Positions 45,555 to 53,801 of a stretch of 64,000 nt of DNA are shown here, piece after piece (within the stretch, counting starts at the first letter, position 1; every line of letters starts with the position of its first letter). Under the pieces are notes generated by a model that had not been told where the DNA came from, did not search any database, and saw only the letters and a list, made by a program, of their open reading frames with translations. The position numbers and the translations under genes were made by a program. Source of the DNA: Nocardioides cynanchi. GTDB taxonomy: Bacteria > Actinomycetota > Actinomycetes > Propionibacteriales > Nocardioidaceae. The stretch lies in contig NZ_CP044344.1 of assembly GCF_008761635.1 (NCBI RefSeq), positions 3,596,001 to 3,660,000 of the forward strand. Direction: 5' to 3'.

Positions 45555-46136
45555 GTGCCGCACTTCACCCGGGCCGAGCTCGAGTCGTTCCGCGGGGTCG
45601 AGGTGCCCGACCTCGTGGGCGACGGGGTCAGGCTGGTCTTCGTCGGCATCAACCCCGGGCTGCGCACCGCTGCGACCCAGATCCACTTCGGCAACCCCGG
45701 CAACCGTTTCCGCCCGGCCCTCGTCGAGGCGGGAGTCCTCGCCCCGGCCGTCGGCGGAGTGCCCGGGATGACCGAGGCCGATCTCGCCGAGCTGGTCCGC
45801 CGAGGGGTGGGCATCACCAACCTCGTCCGCCGGGCCACCGCCCGCGCCGACGAGCTCTCCGCCGCCGAGCTGGTCGAGGGCGCGGCCCGGCTCGAGGCCT
45901 TCGTGGCCACCCACCGCCCGCAGGTGGTCGCGGTGCTGGGCATCACGGCGTACCGCATCGCCTTCGCGCTGCCCCGCGCCGTCCCCGGCCGGCAGCCCGA
46001 CGACCTCGCCGGAGCAGCGCTGTGGGTGGTGCCGAACCCGAGCGGGCTGAACGCCCACGAGACGGTCGCGTCGCTCGGTGCGGCGTACGCCGAGCCCGCC
46101 CGGGCCGCGGGCATCGGGCCTGTCGGCGTCCGCTGA
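45555..46136 (+). CDS. mug: Mug/TDG-family mismatch uracil-DNA glycosylase
   Basis: The 193-residue protein has the family-2 uracil glycosylase motif FVGINPGLRTAATQIHFGNP, with Asn of the GINPG motif activating water, and the second motif VPNPSGLNAH. These enzymes remove uracil or ethenocytosine opposite guanine in double-stranded DNA. GTG 45555 follows CAGGCT by 7 nt and lies only 5 nt after the TetM-like stop, so it may be read from either promoter. Length is normal for the family. Confidence 0.9.
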   Translation: MPHFTRAELESFRGVEVPDLVGDGVRLVFVGINPGLRTAATQIHFGNPGNRFRPALVEAGVLAPAVGGVPGMTEADLAELVRRGVGITNLVRRATARADELSAAELVEGAARLEAFVATHRPQVVAVLGITAYRIAFALPRAVPGRQPDDLAGAALWVVPNPSGLNAHETVASLGAAYAEPARAAGIGPVGVR

Positions 46137-46148
46137 GAGGCTGTGGGC

Positions 46149-46535
46149 ATGACGCAGCATGCCCACGGCACCTTCGAGGTCACGATCACGCCCGACGAGA
46201 CCGACGACGGGTTCGGCCGCTTCCGGTTCCACAAGACCTGGTCCGGCGACCTCACGGGCAGCAGCCACGGAGTGATGCTGTCCGCGGGCGACCCGACGCA
46301 GCACCGGGCCGGTTACGTCGCGCTCGAGTCGGTCGAGGGCACGCTCGACGGTCGGGCCGGCACGTTCGCCTTCCAGCAGCTCGGCACCATGCGACCCGAC
46401 GGGCAGGAGCTGACCTACGTCGTGGTGCCGGGCTCGGGGACCGGCGACCTGGCCGCCTTGGAGGGCTCGCTCGCCCTCGACATCGCGGCCGACGGCACGC
46501 ACACCTACGACCTGACCTACGTCGGCACCGACTGA
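46149..46535 (+). CDS. DUF3224 domain-containing protein
   Basis: The 128-residue protein is a single beta-barrel-like DUF3224 domain: HAHGTFEVTITPDETDDGFG, SHGVMLSAGDPTQHRAGYVA, GRAGTFAFQQLGTM and a terminal HTYDLTYVG. Members are thought to be small allene-oxide-cyclase-like barrels of unknown function. ATG 46149 follows GAGGCT by 6 nt; the GTG at 46143 lies inside that gap. It lies 12 nt after mug and converges on apbE. Confidence 0.85.
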   Translation: MTQHAHGTFEVTITPDETDDGFGRFRFHKTWSGDLTGSSHGVMLSAGDPTQHRAGYVALESVEGTLDGRAGTFAFQQLGTMRPDGQELTYVVVPGSGTGDLAALEGSLALDIAADGTHTYDLTYVGTD

Positions 46536-46543
46536 GCCGCTGA

Positions 46544-46566
46544 CGACCGGCCGGAGCGCCGCCGGT
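46544..46566. terminator. Candidate bidirectional terminator between DUF3224 and apbE
   Basis: GACCGGC (46544-46550) pairs with GCCGGTC (46560-46566) over a 9-nt loop, in the 53-bp gap between two convergent genes. No T-run is present. Confidence 0.5.
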
Positions 46567-46588
46567 CACGCCGGCGCGCGCACCAGGG

Positions 46589-47620
46589 TCACCAGCCGCG
46601 CGGTCCCGCGGCTCCGCCGTACACCTTTCCGCGCCCGGAGACCGCCAGGGGGTGGCCGTCGACCTCGGGCCACCCGCCCAGGTAGCGCACCTCGCCGTCG
46701 CGGGAGACCAGCCGCGCCGGCAACCGCGCCTCGGCCAGCCACGCCTCCGCCCCGTCTCCCGCCACGACGGCCGCGGTCGATGCGGCGTTCGCGTCGGCGC
46801 ACGTCGCGGCGGCGACGCTCACCGTGCGCCACGGCGCGTCGGCCGGGAGCCCGGTGCCCGGATTCACGATGTGGTGCATCTCCCGACCGCCGCTCCGCCA
46901 GCGGCGGCACGCGGTCGACGACGTCGCCACGGCCCCGGTCACGAGCCGGACCTCCTGGGTGCCGCCCTGGCCGGTCGACCCGGGTTCGTCGGCCACGAGG
47001 ATCGGCCAGCCGCCGCGCGGCGGCTGTCCGTCGACGGCGATGTCGCCGCCCAGACTGACCAGGACGCCGCCTTCCTGCCGGGTGGCCGACATCACGGCCC
47101 GCACCGCGCGGTCGGAGCCCAGCCCCTTGGCCGTGGCGCCGAGATCCAGCCGGACTCCGCGCGGCAGGGTGAGCATCGGCCCGTCGAGCTCCACGGTGCG
47201 CCAGCCCGGAGCGGGGGTTGCTGCGACCGGCTCGCCTCCCCGGGGGTCGAGGGTGGCGAAGTCCCGGTCGTAGCCCAGCGCGATCACCGCCTCGCCGACC
47301 GTCGGGTCGGTCCGGCCGCGGGTCCACCGGGCGGCCGCCAGGGCGACGCCGACCGCCTCGGCCAGACCGTTGCTGAGCATGAACATGCCGCCGTCCTTGC
47401 GGTGCACGCGGGAGATCTCCGAGTCGGCACGGAACCGGCTCGCCTGTCGGTCGAGCGCCGTCAGGACACCGTCGACAGCCACGAGCGCCTCGTCGAGGTT
47501 CTCCGGTGGCCACACCGCGACCCGCGCCGTGGTGCCGAGGGCGTCGCGCTCGGCGACGGCGATCGAGGTGTCGCCGGTGTCGACGGACCGCCACACCGCG
47601 GTCATCGTGAGCTCGGTCAT
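46589..47620 (-). CDS. apbE: FAD:protein FMN transferase (ApbE)
   Basis: The 343-residue protein has the ApbE fold. RLDLGATAKGLGSDRAV corresponds to the FAD-binding DLGGIAKG motif, VLVSLGGDIAVDGQPP follows, MHHIVNPGTGLPAD matches the HHIIDPxTG signature, and SVAAATCADANAASTAAVV holds the metal-site region. ApbE cleaves FAD and attaches FMN to a Thr or Ser in target proteins bearing an (S/T)GAT motif. It has no signal peptide, so it acts in the cytoplasm or needs another route. ATG 47620 has AGGAG 6 nt upstream. The gene upstream, 13 nt away, encodes a membrane protein ending in SGATTT. Confidence 0.9.
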   Translation of the reverse strand: MTELTMTAVWRSVDTGDTSIAVAERDALGTTARVAVWPPENLDEALVAVDGVLTALDRQASRFRADSEISRVHRKDGGMFMLSNGLAEAVGVALAAARWTRGRTDPTVGEAVIALGYDRDFATLDPRGGEPVAATPAPGWRTVELDGPMLTLPRGVRLDLGATAKGLGSDRAVRAVMSATRQEGGVLVSLGGDIAVDGQPPRGGWPILVADEPGSTGQGGTQEVRLVTGAVATSSTACRRWRSGGREMHHIVNPGTGLPADAPWRTVSVAAATCADANAASTAAVVAGDGAEAWLAEARLPARLVSRDGEVRYLGGWPEVDGHPLAVSGRGKVYGGAAGPRGW

Positions 47621-47633
47621 CTCAGGCTCCTGG

Positions 47634-48074
47634 TCAGCTGTCGTGGTGCGTGGTGGTGGCACCACTGCGGGTGTGCGTGACCACGGTCTTGCCGTTCACG
47701 ACCTGGGTGGTGGTGTACGTCGTCACGCCGGAGGCGCTCGTCGTCGCCACCGTGTGGGTGACCGTGGGTCCGCTGCCGGTGTTGGTGACCTTCGTCGTAC
47801 CGACCCCGCCGGTGCTCGAGGAGGCACCGAGGGGCGCAGGAGCGGGCGGCAGCAGCTGGTAGGCGAGGGTCACCGCGGCGGCCCCGCTGCCCACCATCAG
47901 CACGCCCGCGGTCAGCCGCGACCTGCGGCGGGCACGGCGGTAGGAGTCGCTGTCGGACCTGACCGTGCGATCCGCCGCGGGAGATGCCGGGAGCGGGACC
48001 CAGGCTGCGACCGGGTCCTCGGCCGGACCCGGGTGCGTGACTGGGCCGCCGTGGGTGTCGCTGTCGTCGGACAT
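47634..48074 (-). CDS. Small membrane protein with C-terminal SGAT motif, possible ApbE substrate
   Basis: The 146-residue protein has a 50-residue acidic cytoplasmic N-terminus, a basic patch YRRARRRSR, one membrane helix (about 60-82, LTAGVLMVGSGAAAVTLAYQ) and a Thr/Val-rich outer tail with repeated TTT and VVTHT segments. The tail ends TRSGATTTHHDS. SGATTT matches the (S/T)GAT(x)T flavinylation site of NqrC/RnfG-type proteins. There is no FMN_bind domain around it. The start has AAAGGAA 7 nt upstream. The two genes form an operon with apbE downstream, divergent from a two-component system. I infer, but cannot show, that ApbE modifies it. Confidence 0.72.
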   Translation of the reverse strand: MSDDSDTHGGPVTHPGPAEDPVAAWVPLPASPAADRTVRSDSDSYRRARRRSRLTAGVLMVGSGAAAVTLAYQLLPPAPAPLGASSSTGGVGTTKVTNTGSGPTVTHTVATTSASGVTTYTTTQVVNGKTVVTHTRSGATTTHHDS

Positions 48075-48232
48075 GTCGCTTCCTTTCGTCATCACGTCCC
48101 GGGTCCCGCCCGGCACGCCCACTCTGCGCCGGGAGCCATGTGCAGGCCGTGAGAGGACGATGAGAGGACCTCTCATCTGCCCGGGTCTTTGGCCTCCTCC
48201 GCCGAGCCCGGTGGCTGCGTAGCGTGAGCGAC

Positions 48233-48913
48233 GTGCGGGTGCTGGTGATCGAGGACGAGGTGCGCATGGCACAGCTCGTCGAGCGCGCCCTCGTCGAGGA
48301 GGGATACGCCGTCGACGTGTGCGGCGACGGTCCCGAGGGGCTGTGGATGGCCACGGAGAACCCCTACGCCGCGGTCGTCCTCGACGTGATGCTCCCCGGG
48401 TTCGACGGCTTCGAGCTGTGCCGGAGGTTGCGCGCCGCAGAGATCTGGGTCCCGGTCCTGATGCTCACCGCGCGCGACGAGATCGGTGACCGGGTCCGCG
48501 GGCTCGACGTCGGTGCGGACGACTACCTGGTCAAGCCGTTCAGCCTGCTCGAGCTCGCGGCGCGGCTGCGCGCCCTCACCCGACGCGAGGAGCACAGCCG
48601 CCCCGCAGTGGTCGGGGTCGGTGACCTGACGCTGGACCCGGCCGCCAAGCGGGCGTGGCGGGGGAGTGCAGAGCTGGAGCTCTCCCCCAAGGAGTTCGCT
48701 CTGCTCGAGCTCTTCCTGCGCCATCCGGGCGCCGTACTGACCCGCACGCAGATCATCGACGCGGTCTGGGACTTCGCCTACGACGGCACCTCGAACGTCG
48801 TCGACCAGTACGTCAACTACCTGCGCCGCAAGGTCGACGCGCCGTTCGGTCGTCACGACCTCGGGACCGTCCGCGGCCGGGGCTACCGGCTGCGGGACGA
48901 CAAGGCCGGATAG
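48233..48913 (+). CDS. OmpR/PhoB-family response regulator
   Basis: The 226-residue protein has a receiver domain (VLVIEDE, phosphoacceptor Asp51 in VVLDVMLPG, Lys in DDYLVKPFS) and a C-terminal winged helix (ELSPKEFALLELFLRHPGAV, then VDQYVNYLRRKVD and VRGRGYRL). It resembles MprA/CutR-type regulators. GTG 48233 was chosen because TAGCGT ends 7 nt upstream and the protein then begins MRVLVIEDE as in relatives. An in-frame GTG at 48224 overlaps the box. The kinase gene follows 3 nt after the stop. It may control the divergent SGAT-apbE operon. Confidence 0.94.
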   Translation: MRVLVIEDEVRMAQLVERALVEEGYAVDVCGDGPEGLWMATENPYAAVVLDVMLPGFDGFELCRRLRAAEIWVPVLMLTARDEIGDRVRGLDVGADDYLVKPFSLLELAARLRALTRREEHSRPAVVGVGDLTLDPAAKRAWRGSAELELSPKEFALLELFLRHPGAVLTRTQIIDAVWDFAYDGTSNVVDQYVNYLRRKVDAPFGRHDLGTVRGRGYRLRDDKAG

Positions 48914-48916
48914 GCC

Positions 48917-50317
48917 ATGTCGATCCGCCTTCGCCTGGCCGGGGTGTTCGCGCTCGTCTCGACGGTGCTGTTCACCGTGGGCGGCTGGCTGTTCGTGAGC
49001 CAGCTGTCGGCATCACTGCAGGGCACGATCGACGCCCAGCTGGCCGTCCAACTGGCCCAAGCGGCGCGAGTCCTGCCCGCTTCTGGCGCTCCGACGACGT
49101 CATCGGCGGGCCCGGCGCCGGGGGAGTACGTCGTCCAGGTCGTCGACGGTCACGGGCAGGTCCGCGGCGGCAGCGCGGACGCCGGGACGAGCCCCCTCCT
49201 CGGTGCCGGCGACCTCCAGCGAGCGGCTCGGGGTCGCATCCTCGAGACGGTGGCAGCCGAGGGCGAACGGGAGCGGGTGCTGGCGGCCCCACTACCTGGC
49301 CACCGCGGCTGGGTCGCGGTCGCGGGGGTCTCGCTCGAGACCATGGACGCGACGCTGCGCCATGTGACCCGAGAGCTGCTGGTCGCCGGGCTGGTGCTGG
49401 TGCTCGGGGCGGGCTTCGGTGCCTACGGCCTGGCCCGCGCCGCGCTGTCCCCGGTGGAGCGGCTGCGTCGTGAGGTCGCCGAGCTCTCCGAGCGGGAGGA
49501 CGCCCCGGGCGTCCGCGTGCCGCGGACCCGCGACGAGATCGCGGCGCTGGCGACGACGATGAACCAGCTCCTCGACCGGATCCGGGGCGCCCTGGCGCAG
49601 CAGCGTGCGCTGGTCGCGGACGCCAGTCACGAGCTGCGGAACCCCTTCGCGGTGCTGAGCGGCGAGCTCGAGCTCGCCGCCCGGCCGGGGCGGAGCCGGA
49701 CGGAGCTGGCCCTCGCCGTCGAGCGAGCGGGCGAGGAGACGGCGCGGCTGGCGCGGCTCACCGAGCAGCTGCTGACCCTGGCCCGGAGCGACGAGGACCG
49801 GCTGCCGGCCGACCGTGAGCCGACCGGCCTCCTCCGACTGCTGACCCGCAGCGCAGACCACGCCGCCGCGCGAGCCCTGGCCGCCGGCGCGCGGTGCGAG
49901 GTTCGCGTGCCCGACGGCCTCACGGCCACCCTCGACCCGGACCGGATCGGCGAGGCGGTCGACAACCTGGTCGACAACGCCCTCCGGTTCGCCCCGAGCG
50001 GCACGCCGATCGTGCTCTCCGCTCGGGCGGCCGGCCGGACCGACCTGGTGATCGAGGTCAGCGACTCCGGACCGGGCTTCCCGGTGGAGTTCCTGCCGCA
50101 CGCCTTCGAGCGGTTCGCGCGACCGGACTCCAGCCGCGCCCGCCGCGACGGGGGTGCCGGGCTCGGGCTGTCGATCGTCGAGGCCATCGCCCGGACCCAC
50201 GGCGGTCGGGCGACGGTCCACAACCGCCCGGAGGGCGGATCCGTGGTGGCCCTGGAGCTCCCGGGCTGCGTCAGCGAGCCGACGGCATCCGCGCCCGGGC
50301 CGCGGTCCGACCTCTGA
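48917..50317 (+). CDS. Membrane sensor histidine kinase
   Basis: The 466-residue protein has a first helix (about 7-29), a 125-residue outer sensor region, a second helix (about 155-178), HAMP (SPVERLRREVAELSEREDAP), and a HisKA H-box DASHELRNPFAVLSGELELA. The phosphoacceptor is His238; the usual HELRTP is HELRNP. HATPase_c motifs VDNLVDNALRFAPSG (N), DSGPGF (G1) and GAGLGLSIVEAIA (G2) follow. It partners the response regulator just upstream. The signal is unknown. Confidence 0.94.
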   Translation: MSIRLRLAGVFALVSTVLFTVGGWLFVSQLSASLQGTIDAQLAVQLAQAARVLPASGAPTTSSAGPAPGEYVVQVVDGHGQVRGGSADAGTSPLLGAGDLQRAARGRILETVAAEGERERVLAAPLPGHRGWVAVAGVSLETMDATLRHVTRELLVAGLVLVLGAGFGAYGLARAALSPVERLRREVAELSEREDAPGVRVPRTRDEIAALATTMNQLLDRIRGALAQQRALVADASHELRNPFAVLSGELELAARPGRSRTELALAVERAGEETARLARLTEQLLTLARSDEDRLPADREPTGLLRLLTRSADHAAARALAAGARCEVRVPDGLTATLDPDRIGEAVDNLVDNALRFAPSGTPIVLSARAAGRTDLVIEVSDSGPGFPVEFLPHAFERFARPDSSRARRDGGAGLGLSIVEAIARTHGGRATVHNRPEGGSVVALELPGCVSEPTASAPGPRSDL

Positions 50318-50336
50318 CCCCGGCCGGCCCGCGAGT

Positions 50337-50352
50337 CCGGGAAACGTCCCGG
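50337..50352 (+). terminator. Candidate hairpin after the histidine kinase gene
   Basis: CCGGGA (50337-50342) pairs with TCCCGG (50347-50352) around the tetraloop AACG, 20 nt after the stop. The stem is short and lacks a T-run. Confidence 0.4.
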
Positions 50353-50452
50353 CCGCGCAGGCACTTTCGGCCCTGACGGACGCGGCCCGCGGCGGCGAGG
50401 ATGTGAGGTGCGGGACGGGCCACCCGCCCTGCACCGTCCCTTGGAGGTCGCC

Positions 50453-51436
50453 ATGAGGAGCATGGTCCGACACCCCGCACCGACTCCGTCGCTGTCCGAC
50501 GCACTGGACGGCTGGGTGCACCTGGGTCTGATCACCGATGAGCAGTCGCGCGCGATCCGACTGCACGAGGGGGAGCCACCCGAGCGGCGCGTTCCGCTGG
50601 CGCTGGCGCCCCCACCCGAGCCCGGACCCTCCCTGGTCGTCGAGGCCCTGGGCTATCTCGGTGGCGTCGTGATGCTGGTCGGTGCCGGGATCCTGGCCGG
50701 GATGTACTGGCTGGACCTGTCGGTCCCGCTCCGGCTGGTCCTGATCGGGGCGACGGCGGTCGCCCTCATAGGTGCCGGCTTCGTGGTCTCCGAGCGCCTC
50801 GGTGACGCGGCCGGACGGCTGCGCTCGGTCCTCTGGGCCCTGGGTGTCGCGACCACCGCGGGCTTCCTCGGCGTCCTCAGCACCGACGTGCTGAACCGGT
50901 ACGACGAGCATGCGCTGGTGGTCGTCGGCGGCGGCACCGCGGTGGTCGCCGGCGTCCTGTGGTGGCTGCGGCCGACGGTCCTCCAGCAGCTGGCCCTGTT
51001 CGTTCCCGTGCTGGTCGGCACCGTGGGTGCCGCGCTGGAGCTCACGTCGACCAGCTCGTCCTGGGGTGGCGTCGCCCTGTGGGCCGTCGCGGTCGCCTGG
51101 GCCGGGCTGTCGTGGGCAGGGCGGCTCGAGCCGCGCGTGACCGGCGTCGCCCTCGGCGTGCTCGGCGCCGTGCTGGGGGCGATGACGATCGACGGCGACG
51201 TGGGCATCGCGCTCGCGCTCCTGACCGCGGTCGGCGCGGTCGTCCTGGCGCTGGGGGACCGCAACCTCCCCTGGCTCGGAGTGGCCGCGGTCGCCCTCCT
51301 CTGGACCGTGCCACGCGCAGCCGGCGCCTGGTTCCCGGGCCGCCTGTCGGCCGCCCTCACCCTGATCGTGACCGGCGCCGCTCTCGTGGGTGCGGCCGTG
51401 TGGGTGGCCCGGCACCGGAGCGGTCCGCCGTCCTGA
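50453..51436 (+). CDS. DUF2157-like multi-pass membrane protein
   Basis: The 327-residue protein has a cytoplasmic head of about 65 residues (LDGWVHLGLITDEQSRAIRL, typical of DUF2157) and then nine or so hydrophobic helices such as VVEALGYLGGVVMLVGAGIL. Function is unknown. ATG 50453 has GGAGG 5 nt upstream, better than the upstream in-frame GTG at 50408. It follows the two-component genes by 135 nt with a hairpin between, so it is probably a separate unit, although it could be a target of the regulator. Confidence 0.8.
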   Translation: MRSMVRHPAPTPSLSDALDGWVHLGLITDEQSRAIRLHEGEPPERRVPLALAPPPEPGPSLVVEALGYLGGVVMLVGAGILAGMYWLDLSVPLRLVLIGATAVALIGAGFVVSERLGDAAGRLRSVLWALGVATTAGFLGVLSTDVLNRYDEHALVVVGGGTAVVAGVLWWLRPTVLQQLALFVPVLVGTVGAALELTSTSSSWGGVALWAVAVAWAGLSWAGRLEPRVTGVALGVLGAVLGAMTIDGDVGIALALLTAVGAVVLALGDRNLPWLGVAAVALLWTVPRAAGAWFPGRLSAALTLIVTGAALVGAAVWVARHRSGPPS

Positions 51437-51452
51437 TGGCTCCCGGCCCGCG

Positions 51453-52163
51453 CTAGTCGGCGAGGAGCGCGAGCTCCTCGTCGACGTAGGGGTCTGCCTC
51501 GCCGACCGTGACCAGCTCGTCCTTCAGCGCCTGCTGCACGGCGCGCGCCTCGTCGCGACGTCCCAGGTTACGCAGCGCCCAGCCGATCATCCACCGGGCC
51601 ACCCGGATGGTCGCAGGGTCGCCGATCCGCTCCCGGGCGGCCAGTGCCTCCTCGAACGTCGTCAGCGCGGCCTGGAAGTCGCCGGCATCGGCCTGGGTCA
51701 TCCCCAGGTTGTTGAGCAGGGAGGCGTCCCAGTCACGGGCTCGCTGGTCGGAGGAGCCGCGGGCCACCGCCAGAGCGCTCTCGGTCAGCGCCGCCTGCTC
51801 CTCCGGGGGCGCGACCAGAGCGACCATGTGCAGCGCGTCGACGTGGAGCGCCTCCAGGCCGGCCTGTGCGGCTGTCTCCGCGGCGAGCACGAACAACGGC
51901 CGCGCGTCGTCGGGACGGCCCGACGACCGGAGCACCCGCCCGCGCTCCAGCGCGAGGTAGGTGACGGCCTCCGGGTCGTCCGAGCTGAGGCCGTCGAGGA
52001 CCTTGGTCGCCTCGTCGTACTTCTCCTGGAGACCCAGCGCGCGGACGTACTGCGTCAGCCAGGCCGTCCGCTCCGGCTCTTCCGCCTGCTCGGCCGCGTC
52101 GAGGAAGCGTTCGGCGGACGCCGCCGGGTCGTCGAAGTCCCACCGTGGCTTGGGGTCGATCAT
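51453..52163 (-). CDS. Tetratricopeptide-repeat protein
   Basis: The 236-residue protein consists of helix pairs matching TPR: YVRALGLQEKYDEATKVLDG, LERGRVLRSSGRPDDARPLF, LLNNLGMTQADAGDFQAALT and ARWMIGWALRNLGRRDEARA, about 40 residues apart. It has no signal peptide or catalytic domain and is likely a cytoplasmic interaction protein. ATG 52163 follows CAGGAT by 6 nt on the minus strand. It is divergent from trmB with a 50-bp gap and convergent with the DUF2157 gene. Confidence 0.8.
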   Translation of the reverse strand: MIDPKPRWDFDDPAASAERFLDAAEQAEEPERTAWLTQYVRALGLQEKYDEATKVLDGLSSDDPEAVTYLALERGRVLRSSGRPDDARPLFVLAAETAAQAGLEALHVDALHMVALVAPPEEQAALTESALAVARGSSDQRARDWDASLLNNLGMTQADAGDFQAALTTFEEALAARERIGDPATIRVARWMIGWALRNLGRRDEARAVQQALKDELVTVGEADPYVDEELALLAD

Positions 52164-52213
52164 GCGGAGATCCTGCCAGAACCCGCTGCTGCGGCGTCCG
52201 CCAGAATGTCCCC

Positions 52214-52951
52214 ATGCCGGAGCCCACGCCGATCGACGCCGTGACCCCTGCGCGACCGCACCACCGCTTCACCGAGGACGGCCGCCGGATCCGCGAGGTG
52301 CTCAGCTACTCCCGGCGCGGGAGCCGGTTCACGCCGAGCCAGCGCGAGGCCTGGGAGGCGCACAGCGACGCCTGGGTGATCCCCGAGTCTGCCGTCGACG
52401 ACCCCGACTTCCGGCTCGCGGACTGGTTCGGCCGCGAGGCGCCCCTGATCGTCGAGATCGGCTCCGGCGTGGGCGAGGCGACCGGAGCGCTGGCCGCCGC
52501 CCGTCCGTCGTACGACGTGCTGGCGCTGGAGGTGTGGCGACCCGGCGTCGCCGCGTCCCTGGCGGAGGTCGCGGCCGCCGGTGCCACGCACGTGCGCTTC
52601 TGCTCGGTCGACGCGGTCTGGGCGCTGGAGCACCTCGTCGCCCCCGGGACGCTGGCCGAGCTGTGGACCTTCTTCCCCGACCCGTGGCCCAAGACCCGGC
52701 ACCACAAGCGCCGCATCGTCGACCCCGCCTTCGCGGCCGTGGCCGCCGGCCGGCTCGCGACGGGCGGCACCTGGCGGCTGGCCACCGACTGGGCCGACTA
52801 CGCCGACCAGATGGTCGCGGTGCTCGACGCCCAGCCCGGCCTGGTGGGCGGGGTGACCGAGCGCTGGGCCGAGCGGCCGGTCACCAAGTTCGAGCGCAAA
52901 GGAGTCGAGGCGGGGCGGGCGATCACCGACCTGGCCTACCGGCGGCTCTGA
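52214..52951 (+). CDS. trmB: tRNA (guanine-N7-)-methyltransferase
   Basis: The 245-residue protein has the TrmB Rossmann fold: LIVEIGSGVGEATGALAA binds S-adenosylmethionine, DVLALEVWRPG is motif II, and WTFFPDPWPKTRHHKRRIV is the signature guanine-binding segment. VTKFERKGVEAG closes the domain. It makes m7G46 in tRNA. ATG 52214 follows CAGAAT by 6 nt, a leaderless fit; an upstream in-frame start extends into the divergent gene. Its TGA abuts the TCA of the next gene on the other strand (TGATCA). Confidence 0.94.
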   Translation: MPEPTPIDAVTPARPHHRFTEDGRRIREVLSYSRRGSRFTPSQREAWEAHSDAWVIPESAVDDPDFRLADWFGREAPLIVEIGSGVGEATGALAAARPSYDVLALEVWRPGVAASLAEVAAAGATHVRFCSVDAVWALEHLVAPGTLAELWTFFPDPWPKTRHHKRRIVDPAFAAVAAGRLATGGTWRLATDWADYADQMVAVLDAQPGLVGGVTERWAERPVTKFERKGVEAGRAITDLAYRRL

Positions 52952-53362
52952 TCAGCCGAGGTCGACGCCGGCCTCGGCGAGGTCGTGCTCGGTCCGCAGC
53001 CGCTCGCTCTCGCGCTCGAGGTCGTCGGTGATCCGGTCCAGCTCGGTCGGCACGCCGAGGGCGTGACAGGCGTCGAGGAGGGCATCGTCGTACGCCGCCA
53101 CGGCAGCCTGGCGACGGACCATCGGGGTGCCGGCGGGTGGCTGCATCACCTCGGGCCGGATCCGGCGCAGGTCGGCGGCGATCCGCTCGATCCGCATCCC
53201 GGTGGGCGCGGGGAGGGCCGGCGGTGCCAGCCGCGCCCGCCGCGCCACGGCGAGCGACAGGGTGACCAGCCGGCGCGCGTTGAGCACACCCCACAGCACC
53301 GCGGCACCGATCGCGGTCACCTCGGCGATGTAGAGCACACCGCCCCACCTGCCTGTTGGCAC
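52952..53362 (-). CDS. Hypothetical single-helix membrane protein
   Basis: The 136-residue protein has one N-terminal membrane helix (VLYIAEVTAIGAAVLWGVLN), a basic linker and a cytoplasmic helical domain ending ELDRITDDLERESERLRTEH. Similar proteins occur in actinobacteria but I know no function. GTG 53362 lies 7 nt after TAACGT on the minus strand. It converges on trmB with no intergenic bases and is divergent from the DUF4190 gene. Confidence 0.7.
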   Translation of the reverse strand: MPTGRWGGVLYIAEVTAIGAAVLWGVLNARRLVTLSLAVARRARLAPPALPAPTGMRIERIAADLRRIRPEVMQPPAGTPMVRRQAAVAAYDDALLDACHALGVPTELDRITDDLERESERLRTEHDLAEAGVDLG

Positions 53363-53426
53363 GTGATCGACGTTAGGCGCGGGTCAGCCCGGCGGCAAGA
53401 GGCCGAAGGCTGCGACACTGACCCGC

Positions 53427-53768
53427 ATGACCCAGCAGCCGGCGGCCCCGCCGTACCCCTCGGTGCCACCGAACCATCCGCAGTCGACCACCGCGCTGGT
53501 CCTGGGCATCCTCGGACTGGTGCTGTGCGGCGCCATCGCGCCGTTCGCCTGGAACATCGGCAGTCAGGCCGTGCGCGAGATCGACGCCTCCGGTGGGGCG
53601 TGGGGAGGCCGCTCGGAGGCCAACGCGGGCCGGATCATGGGCATCGTCGGCACGGTCCTGCTGGCCCTCGGGTTCCTGGCGTTCATCGCCTTCGTGGTGG
53701 TCTTCGTGGTGCTCGGAGCCACGTCGATGACCACGATCCACACCACCCACACGCACCTGGTGCGCTGA
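53427..53768 (+). CDS. DUF4190 small membrane protein
   Basis: The 113-residue protein has a Pro-rich N-terminus, then two membrane helices (about 21-43, STTALVLGILGLVLCGAIAP, and 72-98) joined by GSQAVREIDASGGAWGGRSE and ANAGRIMGIVGTVL, the typical DUF4190 arrangement. Function is unknown. GACACT (53414-53419) ends 7 nt before ATG 53427. It converges on the RDD gene. Confidence 0.82.
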   Translation: MTQQPAAPPYPSVPPNHPQSTTALVLGILGLVLCGAIAPFAWNIGSQAVREIDASGGAWGGRSEANAGRIMGIVGTVLLALGFLAFIAFVVVFVVLGATSMTTIHTTHTHLVR

Positions 53769-53801
53769 CCGGGGGAAGGCTCTCCAGCGCCGCCTTCGGG
53801 C

